From: Chloroflexota bacterium
Lineage (GTDB): Bacteria; Chloroflexota; Anaerolineae; Anaerolineales; Villigracilaceae
Direction: 5' to 3'
NCBI GenBank assembly: GCA_013388685.1
Contig: JACAET010000046.1
Coordinates: forward strand, 1 to 59,726
DNA length: 59,726 nucleotides
Notes under the pieces: generated by a model
What the model was told of the DNA's origin: nothing
Databases searched by the model: none
What the model saw: only the letters and a program-made list of their open reading frames with translations
Shown here: piece after piece, positions 44,528 to 52,046 of the stretch
How positions within the stretch are numbered: position 1 is the stretch's first letter
How the letters are laid out: each line of letters opens with the position of its first letter
Made by a program: the position numbers and the translations under genes

Positions 44528-45295
44528 ATGATTTCAATTCGCTCGATCGGTTTCGCCTACTCCAATCTCCCGCCGCTGTTCGAGAACTTCTCCCTCGAAA
44601 TCTCCCGCGGCGAGACGTGGGCGATTCTCGGTCCATCGGGTTGCGGTAAAACGACACTGCTGTATCTCCTTGCGGGCTTGCGCTTCCCAGCCAATGGGAG
44701 CATCGAAATTGACGGCGAACGCCTCACTCGTCCGCGCCCGCATAGCGGACTGATCCTGCAGGATTACGGTCTGCTCCCGTGGTCAACCGTCCGCGAAAAT
44801 GTGGAGTTGGGTCTGCGCCTGCGAAAATTCTACGGTGCAGACGGTAAACATGCCTCTCACAACTTTCAACCGAAGAAGAGCGTGGAAGACTGGCTGGAAC
44901 GTTTGGGTATTGATACTGTTGCCGACAAATACCCCTCCCAACTCTCCGGCGGACAGCGCCAGCGCGCCGCCATTGCCCGCACCCTTGTTCTTGAACCCGA
45001 TCTCCTGCTCATGGATGAGCCCTTTTCCTCGCTGGACGCCGTTACGCGCGAAGACCTGCAAAACCTGACCTTGTCCCTGTGCGCGGAGCAAAGACTGACG
45101 CTGGTTGTCGTCACTCACGCCATCGAAGAGGCGGTTGTCCTGGGGAAGAAAATCCTTCTGCTAGGTGCCGCTCCCACGCAGACAGCGCGCGTCTTCGAGA
45201 ATCCCTCCGCGGGGACGGAGGGTCACAAGGAAGGCAAAGCCTACCGAGAATTATGCATTCAATTACGCAGGGAGATGCAGCGTGAAACGGCGTGA
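44528..45295 (+). CDS. ABC transporter ATP-binding protein
   Basis: 255 residues. Walker A GPSGCGKTTLL (about residues 36-46), Q-loop LILQDYGLLPW, signature LSGGQRQRAAIARTL, Walker B LLLMDEPFSSLD and the switch histidine in VVTHAIEEAV. This is the SsuB/TauB/NrtD type that pairs with NMT1-like binding proteins. ATG 44528 is preferred over a TTG at 44519. It overlaps the permease gene by 14 bases, so they are co-translated. Confidence 0.9.
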   Translation: MISIRSIGFAYSNLPPLFENFSLEISRGETWAILGPSGCGKTTLLYLLAGLRFPANGSIEIDGERLTRPRPHSGLILQDYGLLPWSTVRENVELGLRLRKFYGADGKHASHNFQPKKSVEDWLERLGIDTVADKYPSQLSGGQRQRAAIARTLVLEPDLLLMDEPFSSLDAVTREDLQNLTLSLCAEQRLTLVVVTHAIEEAVVLGKKILLLGAAPTQTARVFENPSAGTEGHKEGKAYRELCIQLRREMQRETA

Positions 45296-46022
45296 TGTCC
45301 TGCTGGCGGCGTTGGCGCTGTTGGTCGTGTGGCAGATCGCCGCGATGATCGTCAGCCTGCCCATCCTGCCTCCGCCGCTGGAGGTGCTACGGGTCTTCTT
45401 CCGTGAATTGCGGCAAGACCTGCTCGTTCATTTTGCGGTCAGCCTGTGGCGGGTCACGGCGGGGATGGCGCTGTCGGTGTTGGCGGCGGCTCCTGCGGGG
45501 CTGGCAATCGGCGGGTCCAGGCGGTTGAACCGTTTCTTTTCCCCGCTCGTTTATTTGCTGTACCCCATCCCCAAAGTCGTTCTGGTGCCTGTCGTCATCC
45601 TGTTTTTGGGAATCGGCGACGTGGCGAAAATCGCCATCCTGTTCCTGATTCTTTTCTTTCAAATTTTGGTGCTTGTGCGCGATCAGGCATCGGGACTGCC
45701 TCCGCAATTGATCCAGAGTCTGCGCAGTCTTGGCGCGGGGAGGCGGGCGTTGTTTCGATTTGTGTATTTGCCTGCCAGCCTGCCTGCGATACTGACGGCA
45801 CTGCGGCAATCCATCGGCACGGCGGTGGCGGTGCTGTATATCACCGAACTCTCCGCCACGAAGTATGGGCTGGGTTATTACATCTACTACAAGGGGAGCT
45901 CGCTGTTGGATTACCCCGCCATGTACGCGGGTGTGATCGCCATGAGCCTGCTCGGGCTGGGTATGTACTTCAGTGTGGACTGGCTCGAACGGAAATGGTG
46001 CAAGTGGAAGTTTGTGAGTTAG
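45282..46022 (+). CDS. ABC transporter permease (SsuC/TauC/ThiX type)
   Basis: 246 residues with six membrane helices. It starts KRRDVLLAALALLVVWQ from a GTG, and contains the EAA-type coupling loop LIQSLRSLGAGRRALFRFVYLPASLPAI, which contacts the ATPase. Long repeated hydrophobic helices follow (AVLYITELSATKYGLGYYIY). Probably works as a homodimer with the two preceding components. The substrate is unknown. Normal length for the family. Confidence 0.88.
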   Translation: MKRRDVLLAALALLVVWQIAAMIVSLPILPPPLEVLRVFFRELRQDLLVHFAVSLWRVTAGMALSVLAAAPAGLAIGGSRRLNRFFSPLVYLLYPIPKVVLVPVVILFLGIGDVAKIAILFLILFFQILVLVRDQASGLPPQLIQSLRSLGAGRRALFRFVYLPASLPAILTALRQSIGTAVAVLYITELSATKYGLGYYIYYKGSSLLDYPAMYAGVIAMSLLGLGMYFSVDWLERKWCKWKFVS

Positions 46023-46202
46023 GTGGTTAGTCGGATCGTCTGATCGTCAAATAGTCGGATGGTCTCATGGTCGTGTAAGGGTTGTGAGGCTATAAGCCAT
46101 CTCAAAAATGTCACCCTGAGCGTAGCGAAGGGTCTCGACTGCCAAAAACAAGAGACTCTTCGGTCGCAACGACCGCTCCCTTTATTCTGCGCCGCTCTAC
46201 CA
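46023..46202. repeat. Gene-free spacer with dispersed repeat words
   Basis: Contains GTCGGATGGTCTCATGGTC-like words at 46026-46072 and the widespread CACCCTGAGCGTAGCGAAGG word at about 46113-46132, partly inverted at GAGACTCTTCGGTC. A related inverted word (ATCAAACTATCAGACC) lies at the menA stop. No gene or clear terminator was found. Confidence 0.5.
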
Positions 46203-47120
46203 TCAAACTATCAGACCGTTGATTATGAGACCGATTGCAAACAATAAACTGAATGCCAGCGCGGTTTGCCCCGTCTTTGCGAGCGCCATGTTGAGCGGGC
46301 GACCGTTTTGCGTGAATACCACCTTTGTTGCCTGATATGCAAGAGGGAGCGATAACCAAGCCAGAAGGGTCGTCCAGGGAATTAACCCAGCCCATGCGGT
46401 GGGAATCAAAACCAGATAGGCGATGACCATGCAAATCATATACTGGATCTTTGTGCCTCGCTCGCCCAATCTCACCGCCAGGGTGTGTTTGCCTGCCTTG
46501 CGGTCGTTGTCAAGATCGCGCAGATTGTTCACGACCAGAATTGCCGTGACGATCAACCCAGGCGGGAGGGTCATCCACCACACGGCAGGAGTGACAAAAC
46601 CCGCCTGGATATAGTACGTCCCTGCTACGGCGGCGAGACCGAAGAAGATGAACACAAAAATATCGCCCAATCCGTAATAGCCAAGGGGGAAGGGTCCGCC
46701 TGTGTAGGCAATGGCAGAGAGAATCGCCGCAATGCCCAGGATGATGATAACCCACCCGCCGAGCCACGCGAGATACAGTCCGAGTAATGCCGCCAGCCCA
46801 AAAACAACCGCCATGCCCATTTTGACTTGTCCGGGTAAAAGGATGCCCGCCTGCGTCACGCGCGTAGGACCGAGCCGTTCCGCCGTATCCGTGCCGCGTT
46901 CGAAATCGAAGACATCATTGGCGAGGTTACTCCCGATTTGCAAAAGCAAGGCAGTCAATAAGCAAACCAGAACGGCATCGAGGCGAAAAGCCCCGTCGTG
47001 CCATGCCAGCGCGGCGCCCATCACCACTCCCGCCGCGGCGGCAGGCAATGTGCGCGGGCGGCTTGCCAGCATCCATGCGTTCCAGTCAAGGGTGTTTCGT
47101 TTCACGGCGTTTTGCTCCAT
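46203..47120 (-). CDS. menA: 1,4-dihydroxy-2-naphthoate polyprenyltransferase MenA
   Basis: Attaches the polyprenyl chain in menaquinone synthesis. 305 residues, about nine membrane helices. UbiA-family aspartate motifs: NLANDVFDFERGTD (about residues 72-85) and NNLRDLDNDRKAGKHTLAVRLG. N-terminal MLASRPRTLPAAAAGVVMG is typical of MenA. ATG 47118-47120 is chosen. A longer frame runs through the divergent promoter. TTATACT lies about 20 bases upstream. It is head-to-head with the ubiE/menG gene, which acts later in the same pathway. Confidence 0.92.
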   Translation of the reverse strand: MEQNAVKRNTLDWNAWMLASRPRTLPAAAAGVVMGAALAWHDGAFRLDAVLVCLLTALLLQIGSNLANDVFDFERGTDTAERLGPTRVTQAGILLPGQVKMGMAVVFGLAALLGLYLAWLGGWVIIILGIAAILSAIAYTGGPFPLGYYGLGDIFVFIFFGLAAVAGTYYIQAGFVTPAVWWMTLPPGLIVTAILVVNNLRDLDNDRKAGKHTLAVRLGERGTKIQYMICMVIAYLVLIPTAWAGLIPWTTLLAWLSLPLAYQATKVVFTQNGRPLNMALAKTGQTALAFSLLFAIGLIINGLIV

Positions 47121-47168
47121 CGGTGAATTCAATTCGGGCAGTATAACGTATGTCATGCCCGCTATGAG

Positions 47169-47174
47169 TATAAT
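47169..47174 (+). promoter_or_regulatory. -10 box of ubiE/menG
   Basis: Perfect TATAAT within GAGTATAAT, 26 bases before ATG 47201, with AGGAGACG as ribosome-binding site. No good -35 at 17-bp spacing. Confidence 0.6.
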
Positions 47175-47200
47175 TGCCAGAATTCTGTTCAGGAGACGAT

Positions 47201-47896
47201 ATGGCCCAGTTGACCGGTAATGAACGCGCAAAATACGTCCAGGAGATGTTCACGCGCATTGCCAGGCGATACGATTTGATGAACCGTCTCATGACGGGCG
47301 GACAGGATGTCCGCTGGCGGAAACGCGTCATCGAATTGGCGCGGCTCGATGAAAACGCCTCTTTGCTGGACCTTGGAACTGGCACCGGCGACCTGGCGCG
47401 CGAGGCGCTTGCGGAGTTTCCCCAAGCCAGGGTGGTAGGAGCAGACTTCACGTTGGAGATGATGCGTGTGGGGCGGAGGGCAGGTCTCCTCGATTTTTCC
47501 GCTGCGGACGCTCTCCGATTGCCGTTCCCCGACGCTTCCTTCGACGCGGTGGTTTCCGGTTTTCTCATGCGCAATGTCGTTGATTTGCAAAAGGCGCTGG
47601 AGGAGCAGTATCGCATCCTCAAACACGGTGGGCGCATTGTCATTCTAGATACCACCCGCCCGAAGAAAAATATCCTGTCGCCGTTTATCTGGCTCCACAT
47701 GCACTTCGTCATTCCAACCCTCGGAGGGCTGCTTACAGGCTCACGCGATGCCTATCGCTACCTGCCCGAAACCACGGAGGGTTTTGTCACTGTCGAGGAG
47801 ATGGCGTCACGCATGGAGAAGGCGGGCTTCCTGAAAGTCGGTTTTCAACGATTGATGCTGGGTACGATTGCCATTCATTGGGGGGTGAAAGCTTAA
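47201..47896 (+). CDS. ubiE: Demethylmenaquinone methyltransferase (UbiE/MenG)
   Basis: SAM-dependent C-methylation that finishes menaquinone. 231 residues. Seen: YVQEMFTRIARRYDLMNRLMTGGQD, SAM-binding LLDLGTGTGDLAREAL, ADALRLPFPDASFDAVVSGF and LRNVVDL-type MRNVVDLQKAL, then GGRIVILDTTRPK and the C-terminal IAIHWGVK. Together with menA across a shared divergent promoter region it shows that the organism makes menaquinone. Its stop overlaps the converging kinase gene by 4 bp. Confidence 0.93.
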   Translation: MAQLTGNERAKYVQEMFTRIARRYDLMNRLMTGGQDVRWRKRVIELARLDENASLLDLGTGTGDLAREALAEFPQARVVGADFTLEMMRVGRRAGLLDFSAADALRLPFPDASFDAVVSGFLMRNVVDLQKALEEQYRILKHGGRIVILDTTRPKKNILSPFIWLHMHFVIPTLGGLLTGSRDAYRYLPETTEGFVTVEEMASRMEKAGFLKVGFQRLMLGTIAIHWGVKA

Positions 47897-48507
47897 ACCG
47901 ATTTGGAGCTTTCTTCGATCCTTGCCAGAATGCGTCTCACACTGCGTTCATAGTGCACATCTTCGCGGGCGACATCCAGTTCAAGTAAATTTTCCGGGGG
48001 GACTTCAGCAAGCCACTCGTCCAAAAGGGAATTGAACAGCGCCGTATCTTCCGCCGTGGCGATGTTGATTCGGTTCCTTTTGGACAATCTCTCCGTCACC
48101 TGTTCTGAACCGGCTTTCAAGCGCACAATCAGTTCGGGCGGCGGCGTCAACCGGCGGACGAAGGTATGGAAACGTCGGCATAGATCGAATTCGTCTTTGC
48201 TGAGCAGGTTTCGGTGGAAGAAGAGGCGGGTAAAGCCGTGAAAATCCAGATCCAGCCCGCCGTCCATCAGCCCGGTCAATGGCGAGGCGCGCAGATTGAC
48301 TTCCTGTTCGGCGCGCAGGAGCAGGTAATCCATTTGGTTGGCAAAGGTATATCGGCGATCCTGTTTTGCCAGCCGCTGAAAGGGACGTTCGCCGTGTTCT
48401 TCGTAGGCTGTTTGAAACCCGCCTGTCTTTGCAAGCGCTCGAACGAGGGTGGTTTTTCCTATGCCGCTTGGACCTACAACGGCAATCAGTTTTATTTCAT
48501 GAGTCAT
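47893..48507 (-). CDS. Deoxynucleoside kinase-like protein
   Basis: 204 residues. P-loop VVGPSGIGKTTL (about residues 10-21), YTFANQMDYLLLRAEQ, DGGLDLDFHGFTRLF (the DRS-like substrate segment region) and KDEFDLCRRFHTFVRRLTPPPELIVRLKA, then RLSKRNRINIATAE as lid. The pattern is that of deoxyadenosine/deoxyguanosine kinases of the dNK family. The base specificity is not decided. TATAAC ends 8 bases before the ATG. A generic AAA-type annotation is the alternative. Confidence 0.8.
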   Translation of the reverse strand: MTHEIKLIAVVGPSGIGKTTLVRALAKTGGFQTAYEEHGERPFQRLAKQDRRYTFANQMDYLLLRAEQEVNLRASPLTGLMDGGLDLDFHGFTRLFFHRNLLSKDEFDLCRRFHTFVRRLTPPPELIVRLKAGSEQVTERLSKRNRINIATAEDTALFNSLLDEWLAEVPPENLLELDVAREDVHYERSVRRILARIEESSKSV

Positions 48508-48515
48508 GTCCGGGT

Positions 48516-48521
48516 GTTATA
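48516..48521 (-). promoter_or_regulatory. -10 box of the deoxynucleoside kinase-like gene
   Basis: TATAAC on the minus strand, 8 bases before the ATG at 48507. Confidence 0.45.
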
Positions 48522-48621
48522 TCAGAAAATCGAACTTTTTCATACTTGGCGGCAAGTTGTCATATCAGGCGCCGCGATGAGAGTAGACGGATTGCCTATG
48601 GTAAAATCAGCAGGGTTGCTT

Positions 48622-49092
48622 ATGAGCACGCCGATTGTGATTACATCCGACGATCCCATCTTGGAGTCGTTGAATTTCAAACCTTATCGGAGCAAAGTGG
48701 AGAGACGGGTCATTCCGTTTTTGCCCGACCCCGACGACCCTCAAACGTTCGATGTGAAAACGCCGTGGGGCGCGGTATTAACCGCCAAGAAGGGGGACTT
48801 TTTGGTGAGCGAAGTGGATGCTCCGAACGATTATTGGCCCATTGATCCGGTGATCTTCGAGGATAGTTATGTCATTACACGTCCCGGTTATTGTGCAAAG
48901 AGCGCCATCACTCTGCTTGTACCGCTCACAGATTTGACGAAGGGTGAACCCGATCAACTGGTCACGGTGGTTTCGCTTGAAGGACCCGAAACCGTGCGGG
49001 CTGGGGATTTCTTCCTTGCCAAAGGCGTCAAAGGGGAGGTTTGGCCCTACCCGAAAGAGAAAGTGGATGATGTCATGACGCTTGTTGATTAA
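48622..49092 (+). CDS. Uncharacterised 156-residue protein with a PGDYG-like segment
   Basis: Starts STPIVITSDDPILESLNFKP. The centre reads TAKKGDFLVSEVDAPNDYWPIDPVIFEDSYVITRPGY, which resembles the small PGDYG domain (K/P-G-D-Y/F, then P, then F-x-x-x-Y). Residue use is typical of cytosolic proteins and no signal peptide is seen. ATG 48622 is preferred because TAAAAT (48602-48607) lies 14 bases before it. An ATG at 48598 overlaps that box. The function is unknown. Confidence 0.7.
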   Translation: MSTPIVITSDDPILESLNFKPYRSKVERRVIPFLPDPDDPQTFDVKTPWGAVLTAKKGDFLVSEVDAPNDYWPIDPVIFEDSYVITRPGYCAKSAITLLVPLTDLTKGEPDQLVTVVSLEGPETVRAGDFFLAKGVKGEVWPYPKEKVDDVMTLVD

Positions 49093-49191
49093 TCCCGCAG
49101 GTGCCGTCTTATCATGCTCGACGATCGGGGACTCCATTCGCGCCGAGCGGCGCCGCAGAAATGCGTTTCCAACTTTTAATATTTGAAAACA

Positions 49192-49219
49192 TTGTCATGC
49201 CGGGGGTTTATGTCATAAT
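49192..49219 (+). promoter_or_regulatory. Promoter of the ATP-grasp gene
   Basis: -35 TTGTCA (49192-49197), 16-bp spacer, -10 CATAAT (49214-49219). ATG 49265 follows with GGAGGT about 8 bases upstream. Confidence 0.6.
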
Positions 49220-49264
49220 AACCGTTGTCCTGAAGATTTGAAAACAAACTGATGGAGGTAGAAG

Positions 49265-50239
49265 ATGCGTATCTGCGTATTGTCCGACGAGGAAATCCAG
49301 GATTTCGACGTTTCGCCTTACTTGAAGGGATACGATTATGAATTCGTTACGGTGAAACAACCGGTGTTGGACATGCTGAAAGGATTGAAGGAACGCAACG
49401 AATTTGATCTGTATCTCAACGTCTGCGAAGGGTATGAAATGGACGGGGAGGATGCAAAGAATGAAAACGCATACGAGGGCATCGAGGTGGTGAAGGCTCT
49501 GGAGGAGTTGAATCTTCCTTTTACCGGCGCGCCTTCGCATCTTTTCGACCCGACGCGTGAAGAAATGCAAGCCGCCGCGGAGGCGAACGGCATAGGGTTC
49601 GCCAGGGGATATCGGGTTCACTCCACGCAAGAAGCGGAACGGCTGGTGCAAACGCTGCGTTACCCCATCATGGTCAAGCATCCGAAAAGCTACGGCAGTA
49701 CGGGCATGATCAAAGAATCCCGCTGCGATTCGCTGACCGAGGTCTTAACCCAGGTGGAACGGGTTTGCGGAACCTATGGCGCCGCCCGGATGGAGGAGTT
49801 CATTGTAGGCAAGGAATACAACGTGTTGGTGGTGGATAATCCCGATGATTTTTCTCAGCCGATTGCCTACCCGCCTGCCGAGTTGATCTTTCCGCCGGGG
49901 GAGGAGTTCTGGCATACGGTTGTCAAGTGGGATGCCTCCCTGCCGTTCAATTTCAAACAAGTCACAGACGAGGAGTTGATACCTCGATTGCAGGATATCG
50001 CCGTACGCATGTACAAAGCGATGGGCATTGTGGGTTACGGTCGCTGCGACGTACGCATGACCGATGCCGGCGAATTGTGCATTTTGGAAATCAATCCGAA
50101 TCCTGCCATCATGCTCAAGCCGGAGGAATATGGTCCGGCCGATTATATGATTTTGTACGACAAGGATGGCTATAAGCTGTTTTTCGACCGCATCTTCCGC
50201 TCTGCGTTGATACGGCACAGGATGCGTGCGAAAGCGTGA
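49265..50239 (+). CDS. ATP-grasp ligase, D-alanine--D-alanine ligase-like
   Basis: 324 residues of the ATP-grasp fold. Seen: LYLNVCEGYEMDGEDAKNE (substrate side), LNLPFTGAPSHLFDPTREEM, YPIMVKHPKSYGSTGMIKES (ATP-binding lysine and glycine loop), MEEFIVGKEYNVLVV and CDVRMTDAGELCILEINPNPAIM (metal-binding glutamate and asparagine). It joins a carboxylate to an amine using ATP. A peptidoglycan role is not supported by neighbours, and other peptide or amino-acid ligations are as likely. Confidence 0.82.
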   Translation: MRICVLSDEEIQDFDVSPYLKGYDYEFVTVKQPVLDMLKGLKERNEFDLYLNVCEGYEMDGEDAKNENAYEGIEVVKALEELNLPFTGAPSHLFDPTREEMQAAAEANGIGFARGYRVHSTQEAERLVQTLRYPIMVKHPKSYGSTGMIKESRCDSLTEVLTQVERVCGTYGAARMEEFIVGKEYNVLVVDNPDDFSQPIAYPPAELIFPPGEEFWHTVVKWDASLPFNFKQVTDEELIPRLQDIAVRMYKAMGIVGYGRCDVRMTDAGELCILEINPNPAIMLKPEEYGPADYMILYDKDGYKLFFDRIFRSALIRHRMRAKA

Positions 50240-50287
50240 CGTTCGAATATCCTTGGAAAATAATAAAAGAAGCCGCCGAGGGGGCGA

Positions 50288-50455
50288 TCATTGATTTCTC
50301 GGTCTCAGCCATCGCCCGCCCAGAATAAGGGAGAGGACAATAAACGCCAGCGCTATCCAGGTAAATGCCGTGTTGTCTGTGGAAAGACCGATGACGAAGA
50401 ATGCTATTCCGAGTATGAGGAATGCCCCGGAAGTTTTTCGTTTGTTTTGTTTCAT
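50288..50455 (-). CDS. Small two-helix membrane protein, 55 residues
   Basis: Reads MKQNKRKTSGAFLILGIAFF at the start, with two hydrophobic segments (about residues 9-25 and 32-46), and ends GGRWLRPRNQ. AAAGGAC lies 7 bases before the ATG, which supports translation. Basic ends suggest that both termini stay inside. No family was recognised, but the hydrophobic pattern, tight start signal and position in an otherwise empty spacer make a real gene likely. The rest of 50456-50598 shows nothing else. Confidence 0.65.
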   Translation of the reverse strand: MKQNKRKTSGAFLILGIAFFVIGLSTDNTAFTWIALAFIVLSLILGGRWLRPRNQ

Positions 50456-50598
50456 GATTTTGTCCTTTCATCTTTCCGAGGGAGGCTTGCCAAGCAGGGT
50501 ATATTGCCGTCTCATGTTACGCAGTACCGCGAGAGTCGTCGCGTAGTTCAGATCAGCCCGAATGTTGTGGTCGGATCATCCTGAATGACCTGAGTGTG

Positions 50599-52002
50599 CT
50601 ATTTGGGCTTGACTTCCGGATAGGGACTTGGGGGATCGAACAGGTCGGTCGGGATGCCTTTCAAGGTCATGTCGAAGAAGGAGAGCAGGTAGTCGTTCAC
50701 AATCGCTGTGACGCGCTTGCCGTTGATGGGACCCTTGAGTCCAAGTTGAGGCGCGAGAGGGGAGAGTAAAGGCAGGTCGGAGAAATCGTAATGTGCAGTT
50801 CCTTCGATAAAGAGCGCGCCGTAAGTCCTGGCACATCTGGCGTAGAAGGGGTCGAACAGTTTATTGTTGCGGCTGTCTACAAGATCTGCCCATTCCTGGC
50901 TGAACATGAAAAAGGAAGGTTGCCTAACTCCGTTTTTTTGCACTTCGGCGGAGACGGGGCGCATGAAGGGGTCCTGACCGAGTAATGCCATGCACCGCGC
51001 GTCGGTACCGCAGAATTGGATCGCCGCGCCGCCGCCCGTGGAATGACCGTAGACGCCGATGCGGTCAAGATCCAACTTTTCATAGAATGGACTTCGTATG
51101 TCGCTATTTCTCGGTGTCAGTGAATCAAGGGCTTGCGCCATATCGCCAGCCCACTGGTCGGCGAGTTTTTGCGCGGCGGCTTCGTATTCATCGTCGGGTG
51201 CACCGCTGGGCAGGGCGGAGGGGTTGTTCCTGGCAATTGTCCCGTCTTCGAAGACGGTCACGACAGCGCCGTAGGTGTGTTGTATGCCAACCACCACATA
51301 TCCGTGACTTGCCAATTGCAATGCCTGTCCTGTGTTTTGCGCGTTGAATCCGTTCCAGCCGTGAGAGAAAAGGATGACAGGGAAGCCTTCGTCCGTTGGG
51401 GCGACGGGAGCGTCTTTGTATGCAGGCACTTTCACCAATGCCAGATGATCGAGGAAAAAGCCGGGCAGGTCGAGATAGGAAGAGATCGCGGGCGCGAAGA
51501 TATCGGCATTCGCCATCCAGGGAGCGCGTTCGGCGGATGTCCCCGCTTCGGCTGGATACCAGATCTGAATCTGGAAGCGACGCGCTTCGTCTCTGCCTGA
51601 ATAGAGTTCCCTGCGGGAGGTATCGGTCAGTTCGTAGATTGTCGTGCCGACCGCGTAGGGTCCGTCTGGGACGGGGATGGCGGGAACGGGCAGGAGGATG
51701 GGTAAAGCCGTCGAAACGGCGAGCAGGCTCAGGTTGAGGATGACGCGGAGAGGTTGTCCTGTCGGCGTTCCGTTGTGGGCGGTCCTGAAAAATGCAGGGA
51801 TGCTGAGGAGCAGTGTCGCGATGCTGAACGCGTACAGCGGGGTCATCTGCCAGCGCATTCCCTCAACTCTGGCATGGGTGGCGATGATGACGAGCGCAAA
51901 AGCCGGCAGAATGCCGACGGCAGGCGGTCGTTTTTTGCCTGTCAGAGGATGGAGTAAATAGATTGCGAGAACAAGCGGAGTAAGAATTTCGAGTGGCCGC
52001 AT
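50599..52002 (-). CDS. Platelet-activating factor acetylhydrolase-like esterase with N-terminal membrane helices
   Basis: 467 residues. Three to four membrane helices at about 5-115, then an alpha/beta hydrolase domain: FPVILFSHGWNGFNAQN, nucleophile elbow GVYGHSTGGGAAI near residue 305, and a late histidine in EGTAHYDFSDL. The family cleaves short acyl chains from phospholipids or oxidised lipids. The membrane segment suggests an outward-facing catalytic domain. TACAAT ends 6 bases before the ATG, and the gene is divergent from the spermidine-synthase-like gene across 44 bases. Confidence 0.83.
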   Translation of the reverse strand: MRPLEILTPLVLAIYLLHPLTGKKRPPAVGILPAFALVIIATHARVEGMRWQMTPLYAFSIATLLLSIPAFFRTAHNGTPTGQPLRVILNLSLLAVSTALPILLPVPAIPVPDGPYAVGTTIYELTDTSRRELYSGRDEARRFQIQIWYPAEAGTSAERAPWMANADIFAPAISSYLDLPGFFLDHLALVKVPAYKDAPVAPTDEGFPVILFSHGWNGFNAQNTGQALQLASHGYVVVGIQHTYGAVVTVFEDGTIARNNPSALPSGAPDDEYEAAAQKLADQWAGDMAQALDSLTPRNSDIRSPFYEKLDLDRIGVYGHSTGGGAAIQFCGTDARCMALLGQDPFMRPVSAEVQKNGVRQPSFFMFSQEWADLVDSRNNKLFDPFYARCARTYGALFIEGTAHYDFSDLPLLSPLAPQLGLKGPINGKRVTAIVNDYLLSFFDMTLKGIPTDLFDPPSPYPEVKPK

Positions 52003-52008
52003 ATTTCG

Positions 52009-52040
52009 ATTGTACTTGGAAAGGGTCTCTACTGTAAAAT
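52009..52040. promoter_or_regulatory. Divergent leaderless-type -10 boxes between 50599 and 52047 genes
   Basis: Minus strand TACAAT (52009-52014) ends 6 bases before the esterase ATG. Plus strand TAAAAT (52035-52040) ends 6 bases before ATG 52047. Neither has a ribosome-binding site. Confidence 0.55.
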
Positions 52041-52046
52041 TACCCC

